Positions 28,958 through 37,192 of a stretch of 44,009 bases of DNA are shown piece by piece; within the stretch, counting starts at the first letter, position 1; every line of letters starts with the position of its first letter. The notes under the pieces are model-generated. The model searched no databases and was not told the origin of the DNA. It saw only the letters and a list, made by a program, of their open reading frames with translations. The stretch lies in the NCBI RefSeq assembly GCF_001461695.1, contig NZ_AUTC01000013.1, positions 1 through 44,009 on the forward strand, in the 5' to 3' direction. Origin of the DNA: Sinorhizobium fredii USDA 205. GTDB lineage: Bacteria; Pseudomonadota; Alphaproteobacteria; Rhizobiales; Rhizobiaceae. The position numbers were made by a program, and so were the translations under genes.

Positions 28958-29527
28958 TCAGGCCGGCAGGGCGCCGGACTGTTTGGCGACATGCGTCGCG
29001 ATCGCATCCATCAGGGTCGGAGACAGGCAGTCGTAGGGCTGCAGACCGAGTTCCGTCAGGCGTGCACGAATTTCCGGCATCCTGTCGGGGTTGACGCCGC
29101 TTTCGATGATGGAAGAAACGAAGGCCGCGAATTCGGGCGGCGACCAGCCGGTCTCGTCACTGAGTTCGGTGTGAACGAAATCGAGGCCATAGAAGGGATG
29201 CTTGGTGTTCTCGATCCGGCCGTACATGTGCGTGCCGCAATCCTTGCAGGCGTAGCGCTGGATCGTCGCGCTCGGATCGACGATCTGCAGTTTCTCCGAG
29301 CCTGAGGCGACATTCACCTTGTCGCGGCTGACGACGGCGATCTGAGCAAAGGTGGCACCCTCGGGCTTCCAGCATTTGGTGCAGCCGCAGGCATGATTGT
29401 GCGCCGTCTGCGCACCGATCTCGACGGCTACCGGATTGGTTGCGCATTGGCATTTCAGCCTGCCCCCCTGGAAGCCCGGACTGGCCGGCGGAAAGCCGTT
29501 GTCGATGGACGGATGTAGCTTTAGCAT
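28958..29527 (-). CDS. gfa: Gfa, S-(hydroxymethyl)glutathione synthase
   Basis: A 189-aa glutathione-dependent formaldehyde-activating enzyme that promotes condensation of formaldehyde with glutathione. Zinc-ligand cysteines are visible in [23 protein letters not shown] and [15 protein letters not shown], as in the Gfa family of Paracoccus. The C-terminal half includes [14 protein letters not shown]. It lies at the downstream end of the ABC/exported-protein block and supplies the substrate for FlhA and FghA, which are encoded 14 kb away in the xox operon. Confidence 0.95.
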   Translation of the reverse strand: MLKLHPSIDNGFPPASPGFQGGRLKCQCATNPVAVEIGAQTAHNHACGCTKCWKPEGATFAQIAVVSRDKVNVASGSEKLQIVDPSATIQRYACKDCGTHMYGRIENTKHPFYGLDFVHTELSDETGWSPPEFAAFVSSIIESGVNPDRMPEIRARLTELGLQPYDCLSPTLMDAIATHVAKQSGALPA

Positions 29528-29657
29528 TGGTTCCTCCTCTCTCTTGAACGTCTTCGCGTCTTCCGTGAGAAAACAGGATCAAGGCAAATGCCGCCGGCGG
29601 CAACATAGCGGAAAGTGTCGGTTTTCGGCGTCGAACGGCTATGACCCGCGCCCCAGC

Positions 29658-30449
29658 TCAGCCCTTCGAGCGGAGCATGGCGCGGGCTGGATCATAGCCC
29701 CAGAGGGCTGCCAGCATGAACAGGACGAAGCAGGTGCTGACCCAGGCGAGCGCCGTGAGATTAAGCTCGCCGTAGAGCGCAAAGCGTATCAATTCAACCG
29801 CATAGGTAAACGGGTTCAAGGCGCAGATATCGTGCAGCAACGGCGAGCTTTCCGCCATCTTCCATAAGGGATAAAGCGCCGAGGACAGGAAGAACATCGG
29901 AAAGATCACGAAGTTCATGACGCCGGCGAAATTCTCGAGCTGCCGGACGGTCGACGAAATCAACAACCCAAGGGCGCCGAGCATCAATCCGCTGACTAGC
30001 AATGCCGGCAGCACCGCGATATAGCCGGACAGTGGCACAGTGATGCCGGTGAGTGCCGCAATCCCCAGGAACACGGCGACCTGCAGGATGGATACGATCA
30101 CGCCGGCCAGCAGCTTTGAGAAAAGCAGCCACCAGCGCGGCAGGGGCGACGTCAGCAACAGGCGCATCGACCCCATTTCCTGATCGTAGACCAGTGACAG
30201 CGACGATTGCATGCCGTTGAACAGCTGGATCATGCCGCAAAGTCCCGGAAGGATATAGACCTCGTAGGTGATATAGGTCTGGTAGGGCGGTATGATCGAT
30301 ACGCCGAGTGCTGCACGGAAGCCGGCGGCAAAGACGATAAGCCAGACAAGAGGGCGAACGAGGGCCGCCAGGAAGCGGCCCCGCTGGCGAACGAAGCGCA
30401 GGTTTTCGCGGGTGATGATGGCGCAAAGCGCAATCAGCCATGCCTTCAT
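29658..30449 (-). CDS. ABC-2 type permease (PQQ-dependent alcohol system, PedC type)
   Basis: A 263-aa membrane protein with about six hydrophobic segments. It contains the ABC-2 exporter motif LVYDQEMGSMRLLLTSPLPR followed by WWLLFSKLLAGVIVSILQ. It pairs with the ATPase encoded just upstream (4-bp overlap). The pair matches the ABC system repeatedly found beside PQQ-dependent alcohol dehydrogenases. As an ABC-2 protein it would export, or act on an envelope component, rather than import. The cargo is unknown. A 130-bp gap separates it from gfa. Confidence 0.87.
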   Translation of the reverse strand: MKAWLIALCAIITRENLRFVRQRGRFLAALVRPLVWLIVFAAGFRAALGVSIIPPYQTYITYEVYILPGLCGMIQLFNGMQSSLSLVYDQEMGSMRLLLTSPLPRWWLLFSKLLAGVIVSILQVAVFLGIAALTGITVPLSGYIAVLPALLVSGLMLGALGLLISSTVRQLENFAGVMNFVIFPMFFLSSALYPLWKMAESSPLLHDICALNPFTYAVELIRFALYGELNLTALAWVSTCFVLFMLAALWGYDPARAMLRSKG

Positions 30450-31174
30450 GCCGGAACCTCCCGGCCCTCGGCCGTCATCGACAGAAACGCCTTGGCAAGC
30501 CCCTGCCCGCCAGCGAGGTCCTCGGCACTGCCATCGCTGAGGACCTTTCCACGATGCAGCACGACGACCTGATCGGCCGGCCGGATCTCGTCGACCAGAT
30601 GGGTTGCCCAGAGCACGGCAAGCCCGGCCTCGGCCAAAAGATGTACATGATCGGTAATCGCCTGCCGGGAGGCGGCGTCCAATCCGACCGTCGGTTCGTC
30701 GAGCAGCAGGACCTGCGGCCCGTGGATCAGCGCCCGGGCGATCTCCATGCGGCGGCGATGTCCGCCGTTGAGAGCGCGCACCTGCTCGTCGGCCCGCTCG
30801 GCCATGCCGAGCTGCTCCAGAGCCGCTTCGGTCGCCAAGGCGGCCTGCCGTCCCGCCAGTCCATGCAGTCCAGCGAAATAACGCAAATTGCGGCGCACCG
30901 TCATGTCCAGATCGAGCGTCGGCTGCTGGAACACAACGCCAATGCGGGCGAGCGCCGCACGCGGATCGCGCGCAATGTCGAAGCCGGCCACGCTGATGTG
31001 GCCCTCCCCCGTCGCAATCAGACGGGTGAGGAGCGCGAACAGCGTCGATTTACCCGCACCGTTCGGCCCAAGCAGCGCGCAGAACCGGCCAGCCGCTACG
31101 GAGAAACTGACATTGTCGAGCGCCTTGCGCGATCCGTAGCTGTGGCTGACATGGCTGATCTCAAGCCCGATCAT
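30446..31174 (-). CDS. ABC transporter ATPase (PQQ-dependent alcohol system)
   Basis: A 242-aa ATPase. Walker A is LLGPNGAGKSTLFALL, the Q-loop is in GVVFQQPTLDLDMTVRRNL, the signature region is ALNGGHRRRMEIARALIHGP (NGGHR replaces the usual SGGQ) and Walker B is VLLLDEPTVGLDAASRQ. The NGGHRRR signature is characteristic of the PQQ-associated subfamily. The ATG at 31174 overlaps the upstream SsuB-like gene's stop by 14 bp, so the two ABC systems appear to be translated from one message. It drives the ABC-2 permease downstream. Confidence 0.88.
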   Translation of the reverse strand: MIGLEISHVSHSYGSRKALDNVSFSVAAGRFCALLGPNGAGKSTLFALLTRLIATGEGHISVAGFDIARDPRAALARIGVVFQQPTLDLDMTVRRNLRYFAGLHGLAGRQAALATEAALEQLGMAERADEQVRALNGGHRRRMEIARALIHGPQVLLLDEPTVGLDAASRQAITDHVHLLAEAGLAVLWATHLVDEIRPADQVVVLHRGKVLSDGSAEDLAGGQGLAKAFLSMTAEGREVPA

Positions 31175-31808
31175 GACGTCCTTCCCAGAAGGCCGAGGCC
31201 GATCCTGCCGCAAACTCCCTTATGATCGTCGCCGGGCTTCCGGCAAGACGGAGGCAACGCCGAGCCAGCCGGTTCGCCTCGACGTCTGAATGGGTCACGA
31301 GGATGACGGCAGGGGCGGTTTCGGCGATCAGCGCCTCGGTCAACGCCAGCATTTCCTCGGCGGTCGTCGGGTCGAGCGACACATAGGGCTCGTCCATCAC
31401 AAGAAGTTCGGGCCGCCCGGCGAAAGCGCGCGCCAGCGCCAGCCGCCGCTGCTGGCCGAGCGACAGCTGGCCGGGAAAGAGCTGCGCCTTGTCGACAATG
31501 CCTGTCCGCTCCAGCGCCGAAAGCGCCGCTTGCGTTCCAAGTTGCGGATGCACCAAGGTGAGGTTCTCCAGTACGCTCCGCCACGGCAGGAGAACGGGCT
31601 CCTGGAAAACCATGGCGATCTTTTCCGGCCGGTTGATCTCACCCTCGAAGGCCAAGTCGATGCCGACGATCAGCCGAAGCAGCGTCGATTTCCCGATACC
31701 CGACGGGCCGAGGATAGCGAGAGTCTCGCCGACCTTCATCTCGAAGTGGATGTCGCGGAGGATCTCGTCATCTCCGAACGCCTTTCGTCTGATATCGACC
31801 TTGATCAT
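31161..31808 (-). CDS. SsuB/TauB-like ABC importer ATPase
   Basis: A 215-aa nucleotide-binding protein of the nitrate/sulfonate/taurine importer family. Walker A is LGPSGIGKSTLLRLI (the family normally has SGCGKST), the Q-loop is MVFQEPVLLPWRSVLENL, the signature LSLGQQRRLALARAFA is LSLGQ rather than LSGGQ, and Walker B is LLVMDEPYVSLDP. It overlaps its permease gene by 4 bp. It belongs to an SsuABC-like importer whose binding-protein gene is frameshifted here. The imported substrate is unknown. Confidence 0.87.
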   Translation of the reverse strand: MIKVDIRRKAFGDDEILRDIHFEMKVGETLAILGPSGIGKSTLLRLIVGIDLAFEGEINRPEKIAMVFQEPVLLPWRSVLENLTLVHPQLGTQAALSALERTGIVDKAQLFPGQLSLGQQRRLALARAFAGRPELLVMDEPYVSLDPTTAEEMLALTEALIAETAPAVILVTHSDVEANRLARRCLRLAGSPATIIREFAAGSASAFWEGRHDRA

Positions 31809-32584
31809 GCCGTCCTCCAGCGCCGCACGCGGCGTTCGACCGGCTGCAGGAACATCGCCTCGACGAGAAGCATCACGCCGATGAAGGAAAGCGCGTAGAC
31901 CAGTACCATGGCAACGTCGAAAAGCTGAAAATAGAAATGGATCTGAAAACCGATACCGCTGGAGCGGCCGAGAAACTCGACCACCAGGACGATCTTCCAT
32001 ATCACCGCAATCCCGGAGCGGGCAGCACCGGCAAGGAAGGGTGCGAGCTGCGGCATGATCACGTGACGCAGCCGCGCCATTGGCGCCATGCGATAGACCT
32101 GAGCCATGGCGCCGAGGTGCGGATCGAGTGCCCGCGCACCTTCGCGCAGGATCGTGGCGACATTCGGAATCTTGTTGAGAACAACTGCGATGATCGCCGC
32201 CGTCTCGTTGAGGCCGATCCAGAGATAGCACAGCACAATCAGCACGAGAGCCGGCAGGTTGAGAAAGACGACGAGCCACGGATCGAGCCATCGATCGACG
32301 GCGGGAACGCGGCCCATCAGAAAGCCGAGCGCCACGCCGATGGCCATCGCCGGGACGAAGGCGCAAATCACACGCCACAACGTCATGCCGAGGTGATAAG
32401 GCAAAGCGCCGGAGGCCGCGGCCTTCTCAAAAGGTACCCACAGTGCCCAGGGTTGAGGGAGGACCGACGCGTCCGCCGTCAGTCCTGCCGCTGCTATCCA
32501 GAACACCAGCAGAAGGCCCAATGACGATGCACGAACCAGCGCAGGATGTTGCAACGTCTTACTCAAGGTGCAGGAATAATCCAT
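31805..32584 (-). CDS. SsuC/TauC-like ABC importer permease
   Basis: A 259-aa permease with about six transmembrane segments (for example LGLLLVFWIAAAGL and VICAFVPAMAIGVALGFLMG). The conserved coupling loop LDPHLGAMAQVYRMAPMARL then RHVIMPQLAPFLAGAARSGI corresponds to the EAA motif of binding-protein-dependent importers. The ATG at 32584 overlaps the restored reading frame of the binding-protein gene by 26 bp. It works with the ATPase downstream. Confidence 0.87.
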   Translation of the reverse strand: MDYSCTLSKTLQHPALVRASSLGLLLVFWIAAAGLTADASVLPQPWALWVPFEKAAASGALPYHLGMTLWRVICAFVPAMAIGVALGFLMGRVPAVDRWLDPWLVVFLNLPALVLIVLCYLWIGLNETAAIIAVVLNKIPNVATILREGARALDPHLGAMAQVYRMAPMARLRHVIMPQLAPFLAGAARSGIAVIWKIVLVVEFLGRSSGIGFQIHFYFQLFDVAMVLVYALSFIGVMLLVEAMFLQPVERRVRRWRTA

Positions 32585-33529
32585 TGGGCAGGCTTGTCGC
32601 CTTGCCGACCAGCTCGGTTCCGCCAAGGTCCGCCATCAGCCGCAGAAACCGGTCGGCGGCCGCCTCGTCGATCGGCTTGCCGCTCGGAATGCCGGCGCGA
32701 TAGCCGTCGCGCAGCGCGATGAATTCAGCGTCGTCCCCAGCATTCATCTTGTCTCGCAACCCTTCCACGCCTCGTCATCATCGCGCAGCAGATCCTTGGC
32801 CGCGCGTGATGCCTTGTAGAGCCCCTTCACGATCCCCGGATGGGCCGCGGCATAATCGCCCTTCAGCACATAGCCGAGCAGCGGCGTGTCGGGATCAAGC
32901 TTGAGTGCCGCTGCGGCATCCGAGACGGAGATCAACTCATGCATGCCCTTGGCCTTCATCTTAGCGAGGAAGTGCCAGAAATTGATGGCGCCCGCCGTCT
33001 CGCCGGACAGAGCCGACTTGAAGATCAGCGGCGGCGCCCCGAACACCTGCTCGGTCTCAGTGGCCAGGTCCATGCCATGTTGCTGCTTGGCATAGGCGCG
33101 CAGGATCAGCCAGCTCTTGTCGAGCGGCCCGCCGGCGATGCCTATCTTCTTGCCGGCAAGGTCCGGCAGCGCCTTGATGCCGCTGTCATCCTTGACCACC
33201 AGTCCCCCGACTGCCAGCGAATAGGGAATGAAAACGTAGTTCTTGCCAGCGGCACGCTGGTTGGCCACCCATATCCAGTCGGCCACCATCGTGTCAGCCT
33301 CACCGCCCTCGAAGGCGACGCGCGTTGCACCGTTGTCTGCATAGTCCTGGACGGTTAGCTCGAAGCCGTTCTTGCGGTCGAACTCGTGGGCCTTGATGGT
33401 GGAAATCTCCCAGTTGACGGTGCCCGACGCCAGCATCGCAGCGCGCAATTCAGGCAGATCCTCGGCCACGGCAGCCGCCGGCCCGAAGGCGAACAAACAT
33501 GCGGCGAGAAATCGTTTCAAAAAGTTCAT
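32559..33529 (-). pseudogene. SsuA-like periplasmic binding protein, frameshifted
   Basis: The reading frame from the ATG at 33529 (MNFLKRFLAACLFAFGPAAA signal peptide, cleavage near AVAEDLP) codes for an ABC-type binding protein (VNWEISTIKAHEFD, ADTMVADWIWVANQRA, GKKIGIAGGPLDKSWLILRA). After DDDEAWKG it leaves frame and stops at 32744 (CETR then TGA). The following frame, from about 32765 to 32559, clearly continues the protein: LRDKMNAGDDAEFIALRDGY then RAGIPSGKPIDEAAADRFLR. Adding one G to the GGG run at 32760-32762 (minus strand) would restore a 323-aa protein. The lesion may be a real mutation or a sequencing error. The truncated product would lack about 65 C-terminal residues. GGAGGAAG precedes the start. 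Confidence 0.85.
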
Positions 33530-33617
33530 TGCCTTCCTCCCCAAACTGCCGCCTTCGTTTTTTGCTTGCCGGACAGCGGACCTCTATGTGATTTCGCTAC
33601 TCGGTTCACGCCCGCAC

Positions 33618-33875
33618 TCATTCTTTGCGTTTATCGGCGACGGTCAGGTCAGCGTTGAGGTTCATATCGTATTGGCCATCGCTGCAGAACACATCATCGA
33701 GCTCGTAGCCCTCGCCGCCCGCCTCGATATTGGCGGGGTCCACCTCGCATTTCATGGTGGCGAGCATGTCCGCTATCGCCTTCTGCTTGTCCGCAGAAAT
33801 CTCTTCGGCATACAGGGCCAACGGCGCGCCGAGCAGAACGGCAAGAATGACGGTGGTCATCAAACGGACTTTCAT
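33618..33875 (-). CDS. small exported acidic protein, function unknown
   Basis: An 85-aa protein with a clear signal peptide (MKVRLMTTVILAVLLGAPLA, cleavage after LYA). The mature part of about 61 residues is acidic and contains two cysteines (MKCEVDP and DDVFCSDG). The GYELDDVFCSDGQYDMNLN segment resembles a PepSY-like beta-hairpin, but this is a weak impression. It sits between the frameshifted binding-protein gene and the 150-aa exported protein gene, in the same orientation. Its acidity and location suggest a periplasmic accessory protein for the quinoprotein or metal system; this is inference only. Confidence 0.65.
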   Translation of the reverse strand: MKVRLMTTVILAVLLGAPLALYAEEISADKQKAIADMLATMKCEVDPANIEAGGEGYELDDVFCSDGQYDMNLNADLTVADKRKE

Positions 33876-33900
33876 CGGCTTTCCCTCTTCTAGAACCGCG

Positions 33901-34353
33901 TCACTGAATGGAGATCACCACCTTCTGGCTGTCGCTTGTCGTGTTCGGAATCCTCACCTCGTAGCTGCCCGGCTTTATGGCGATGAAGGACAGGGTCGCC
34001 GTGCCCGCCTCGTCGAACTCGAGGCTGTCGATCGCCATGGGGCGTACTTCTATGCCGTTGATGACGATCTCGTTCATCCAGATCGCACGAAAGAACGGCT
34101 CGCCGGTAATTGCCAGTTCCGCCGAGCCGTCCGCTGTGATGCGCATTTCGTAATAAGCGCCAGACTGAAGCGCAACGGCACCCTTGCCAAGCGGCTTGCC
34201 GGAGCCGAGCGTGATCTCGATCGGCTCGCCCCGGTTGCATTTGGCAAGCAGCCCGGCAAAGCCGAGTTCGGTGCAGAGCGGTGTCGCAACGGCCGGGCCT
34301 GCCAGAGAGAGCGCGGCCAATGCCGCGATAATAAATCTATGCACCGTGAACAT
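33901..34353 (-). CDS. exported protein with possible cupredoxin-like fold, function unknown
   Basis: A 150-aa protein with a signal peptide (MFTVHRFIIAALAALSLAGP, cleavage near AVA), an N-terminal pair of cysteines (TPLCTELG and AKCNRGE), and a beta-rich C-terminal half. That half includes DSLEFDEAGTATLSFIAIKP followed by GSYEVRIP, reminiscent of cupredoxin-like domains. The canonical copper ligands are not evident. GGGAGGA directly precedes the ATG at 34353. It lies in the operon between the 85-aa protein and the beta-propeller. I do not recognise a named family with confidence. Confidence 0.65.
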   Translation of the reverse strand: MFTVHRFIIAALAALSLAGPAVATPLCTELGFAGLLAKCNRGEPIEITLGSGKPLGKGAVALQSGAYYEMRITADGSAELAITGEPFFRAIWMNEIVINGIEVRPMAIDSLEFDEAGTATLSFIAIKPGSYEVRIPNTTSDSQKVVISIQ

Positions 34354-34386
34354 TCCTCCCAATAGGTCTTTCCGCATTGCTCCACT

Positions 34387-35361
34387 TCAGTTCGGGGCGA
34401 CCACAACCCCCCAAGGCTGCTCGCCGACTTGGACCGAGCGGATCACCTTTTGTGACTTGACGTCAATGATACTAACGTCGTTGGAATTACCATTCGTGGT
34501 GATCAGGAATTCCTCGCCTGGGGTGAATGCCAACTGCCAGACGCGCTGCCCGACAAGCAGGTAATCGAGGACCTCATCCGTCGCGCCGTCGATGACCGCG
34601 ACGCGGTTGGCTGGGCCGAGCGCCACGAAAACGCGCGAGCCGTCCTTGGTCGCCTTGACGCCGACCGGCTGCAACCATTCCGGCAAAACCCCCGGCACGG
34701 CAAAGCTGACCTTCTTTTCGATGGTCGGCTCAGCCTTCGACACGTCGATCACCGAAACGGTGCCGCCGATCTCAGAGCTGACGTAGAGCTTCTTGCCGTC
34801 AGCCGTGAATTCGGCATAGCGCGGCCGCTGGTCTACCAACACGTTGTGTACGATCTTGTAGGTCGAGGTATCGATAAAATGCGCCATGTTGGTGGTTTCG
34901 GACGTATTGATCAGGGTCTGGGCATCCGGACTGACCGCGACGCCTTCCGGTTCGACCCCTACGGGCACCTCGGCCAGAACCTGGCGCGTTTTGACGTCGA
35001 CGACGGTCACCAGATTATCGTCCTCGTTGGCGATATAGAGCGGGTTGCCCGCGGGATTGAGGGCGAAAAGTTCCGGATCCGGGCCTGACGGCAGCGTATG
35101 CAGTTCCTTGTAGGTCTCGGGATCGAAGACCCGGACAGTGTCGTCATCCGAAGCGCAGACATAGAGTTCCTTGCCATCCGGACTGATGGTGATGCCGCGC
35201 GGCCTGTTGCCGGCCGGAAATGTGGCGATCACCTCCCAGCTTTGGCTGTCGAGCACGGTCACGCTGTTGCCGCGCTCGTTGCTCACGAAAACCTTGTTGG
35301 CTTCGGCGGGACTGGCAAGCATCAGAACGGCTGGCAAAAACACCAGTGCGAATCTCGGCAT
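34387..35361 (-). CDS. PQQ-dependent catabolism-associated beta-propeller protein
   Basis: A 324-aa exported YVTN-type beta-propeller. After a signal peptide (MPRFALVFLPAVLMLASPAE) it has about seven repeats of the form KVFVSNERGNSVTVLDSQSW, ELYVCASDDDTVRVFDPETY, PLYIANEDDNLVTVVDVKTR. It matches the propeller family encoded next to PQQ-dependent alcohol dehydrogenase ABC systems. The start at 35361 follows AGGATAG and lies 1 bp from the stop of the binding-protein gene upstream. Its role is unknown; it could be scaffold, redox partner or ligand binder. Confidence 0.88.
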   Translation of the reverse strand: MPRFALVFLPAVLMLASPAEANKVFVSNERGNSVTVLDSQSWEVIATFPAGNRPRGITISPDGKELYVCASDDDTVRVFDPETYKELHTLPSGPDPELFALNPAGNPLYIANEDDNLVTVVDVKTRQVLAEVPVGVEPEGVAVSPDAQTLINTSETTNMAHFIDTSTYKIVHNVLVDQRPRYAEFTADGKKLYVSSEIGGTVSVIDVSKAEPTIEKKVSFAVPGVLPEWLQPVGVKATKDGSRVFVALGPANRVAVIDGATDEVLDYLLVGQRVWQLAFTPGEEFLITTNGNSNDVSIIDVKSQKVIRSVQVGEQPWGVVVAPN

Positions 35362-35362
35362 T

Positions 35363-36550
35363 CTATCCTCCAAAAGCGCGGCAGGCGGTTTCAGGCGCAT
35401 CGATGCCCAGCGTGTCGAGCGGCGAGTGCTGGTGCAGGTAACCATCCTGTGGCGACACGGAAACCGTCACCCGGCCGTCGGTCAAAAGGATCGGCTGGCG
35501 CAGTTGCCCGTTCCAAGGCCGGAAGGTCAGCTTCTGGCCCTTGAACGCAGCCAATTCGAACTCCGCCGAAAGGGCATAGGCCCGCACGGTGGCCGGATCA
35601 GCCTTGCCGGACCGCGTCACGACCTCACCAATCACGCGCATGGCGAGCCAGGCCTGGTAGTCCTCCTCGCGCATGTTGCGGCCGGTCAGTTTCTCGAAGC
35701 GGCGTTGGAACTGGGTCGCGCCCCAGGATTCATGAGCGGCATGCCAGGAGACCGGGCGAAGGCCCGCAGACCCCGCCACAGGTCTCGGATCCCAAGTATG
35801 ATAAGGCAGGTAGGGTGCGAAGACGCCGGCCTCATCGGCCGCGATGATCACGTCATAATCCTCGGCATCCTGGGTAAAGACGGGGATTTGCTTTTGCACC
35901 ATGACATGGCCAGTGTCCGTGCGGCGGCCCCCGCCGGTGTCAACGAACTCGCGCTCCTCGACGATCTTCGCTCCAAATTTGGCGGCTGAACTGCGATAGG
36001 TGTCGGCCAGTTGCTTGTCCTCGGGATGCGAGCCGTGAATCAGCAGGATACGCGACCATTTCTTCCACATGAGAAACTGGACAATACTGTCGCTGAGCAT
36101 GGAGCGGCTCGGCGAAACATGCAGCACATTGGCCCGGCAGTCGGCATCGCGCAGCGTCTCGTCGCGAGCGCCTGCGTTCAGGAGCAGCACGTCGGGGCCG
36201 GCCCTGTCGGACAGCGCCTTCAGGGTGTCACCTTCAGCGATCACCGCGATAAGGCGGATACCTTCGGCTTTCAGCGCATCGAGCGCCGTCCCCGCCTGCT
36301 CGGGCGCAACCGCTTGCGTTTTCAGGGTGTAATCCATGCCCGTGAAGGCGCCGGTCGTTCGATTATCCTCGTTGCCCAGCATACCGCCGGCAAAACCGAG
36401 ATCGGCAGGCGGCGCATCAAGCCGCGAGATCGGCGGGCCGACCACACGATCGATCCGCAGCACGGCCGTCTTCACCTGCGCGGCCCGCAAGGGGAACGCG
36501 ACAAGCATCGCCACCGAAAGAACGGCAAGCGTAAGCGATAGCTTAGACAT
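35363..36550 (-). CDS. Liv-fold substrate-binding protein of the PQQ-dependent alcohol dehydrogenase system
   Basis: A 395-aa exported protein with a signal peptide (MSKLSLTLAVLSVAMLVAFP, cleavage near LRAAQ) and a class I periplasmic-binding-protein fold. Features are EQAGTALDALKAEGIRLIAV, SRSMLSDSIVQFLMWKKWSR and the domain-closing region DYDVIIAADEAGVFAPYLPY. It belongs to the binding-protein group found with PQQ-dependent alcohol dehydrogenases. It is unusual because its partner ABC module is an ABC-2 exporter type rather than a LivHMGF importer, so it may act as a periplasmic sensor or carrier. It is the first gene of a long minus-strand operon, divergent from the DUF3280-like gene. Confidence 0.87.
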   Translation of the reverse strand: MSKLSLTLAVLSVAMLVAFPLRAAQVKTAVLRIDRVVGPPISRLDAPPADLGFAGGMLGNEDNRTTGAFTGMDYTLKTQAVAPEQAGTALDALKAEGIRLIAVIAEGDTLKALSDRAGPDVLLLNAGARDETLRDADCRANVLHVSPSRSMLSDSIVQFLMWKKWSRILLIHGSHPEDKQLADTYRSSAAKFGAKIVEEREFVDTGGGRRTDTGHVMVQKQIPVFTQDAEDYDVIIAADEAGVFAPYLPYHTWDPRPVAGSAGLRPVSWHAAHESWGATQFQRRFEKLTGRNMREEDYQAWLAMRVIGEVVTRSGKADPATVRAYALSAEFELAAFKGQKLTFRPWNGQLRQPILLTDGRVTVSVSPQDGYLHQHSPLDTLGIDAPETACRAFGG

Positions 36551-36561
36551 CGCCGGACCGA

Positions 36562-36593
36562 CCTCCCAATCTTCCTGGCACTCCTCTGGGAGG
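36562..36593 (-). promoter_or_regulatory. inverted repeat covering the ribosome binding site
   Basis: CCTCCCA (36562-36568) and TGGGAGG (36587-36593) are a perfect 7-bp inverted repeat. On the minus strand the first of these gives the GGAGG ribosome binding site of the binding-protein gene that starts at 36550, so folding would hide that site. Confidence 0.35.
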
Positions 36594-36674
36594 AGATTAT
36601 CAGCCCAATTTGTGTAGCAAAACCGAGACTTATGGAGCGTAGTCGCGCAAAATGCCTGTGTTAGGCTGAGCCTT

Positions 36675-37184
36675 ATGCAACGCATCCTGATCGCACTTGT
36701 GCTCGCCTTGTCGCCGGCGCTTGCTTTGGCAGCGCCGTACAAGCCACTGATGCCCGGCGCCAAGGTGGCTTTCCTTGGCCTGACCTTCATCGATCTCTCC
36801 ACGGAGGGCGCCTACAATGGTGTGCGCGCCGACGAAACAGCGCGGATAGAACTGCTGAAGAGTGCGACGCGCGACCGTTTCGTCGAGGAAGGTTTCGTCA
36901 TCCTCTCGAATGATCCCGTCGCGGCCGAGCTCGCTGCCACGGTCAACCCGGCCGACTGCTACGGCTGCGACGTGCGGATGGCCGCCCGGCTCGGCGCCGA
37001 CTATGCGTTGGTCGGCGAAGTGCGGAAGGTTTCCAACCTCGTCCTGTCGATCAATCTCGTGCTGCGCGACGCACGTTCCGGCGGGAGACTGCGTGGCCTC
37101 GCGGTCGACATCCGGTCGAATACGGACGACAGCTGGCTGCGCGGCATGCGTTACATCCTGAAAAACCACTTCTTCAAATCGTGA
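36675..37184 (+). CDS. DUF3280-like exported protein
   Basis: A 169-aa protein with a signal peptide (MQRILIALVLALSPALALAA). The mature protein starts with a strand (AKVAFLGLTFIDLSTEG), then has CYGCDVRMAARLGADYALVG and EVRKVSNLVLSINLVLRDA, and ends DIRSNTDDSWLRGMRYIL. This pattern fits the DUF3280/DUF2380 group of secreted proteins found near PQQ-dependent dehydrogenase genes. The CYGC pair could form a disulfide. Biochemical function is unknown. It is divergent from the binding-protein operon by 124 bp and is coupled to the next gene, whose possible GTG start overlaps its stop. Confidence 0.78.
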   Translation: MQRILIALVLALSPALALAAPYKPLMPGAKVAFLGLTFIDLSTEGAYNGVRADETARIELLKSATRDRFVEEGFVILSNDPVAAELAATVNPADCYGCDVRMAARLGADYALVGEVRKVSNLVLSINLVLRDARSGGRLRGLAVDIRSNTDDSWLRGMRYILKNHFFKS

Positions 37185-37192
37185 GGCGTTTC

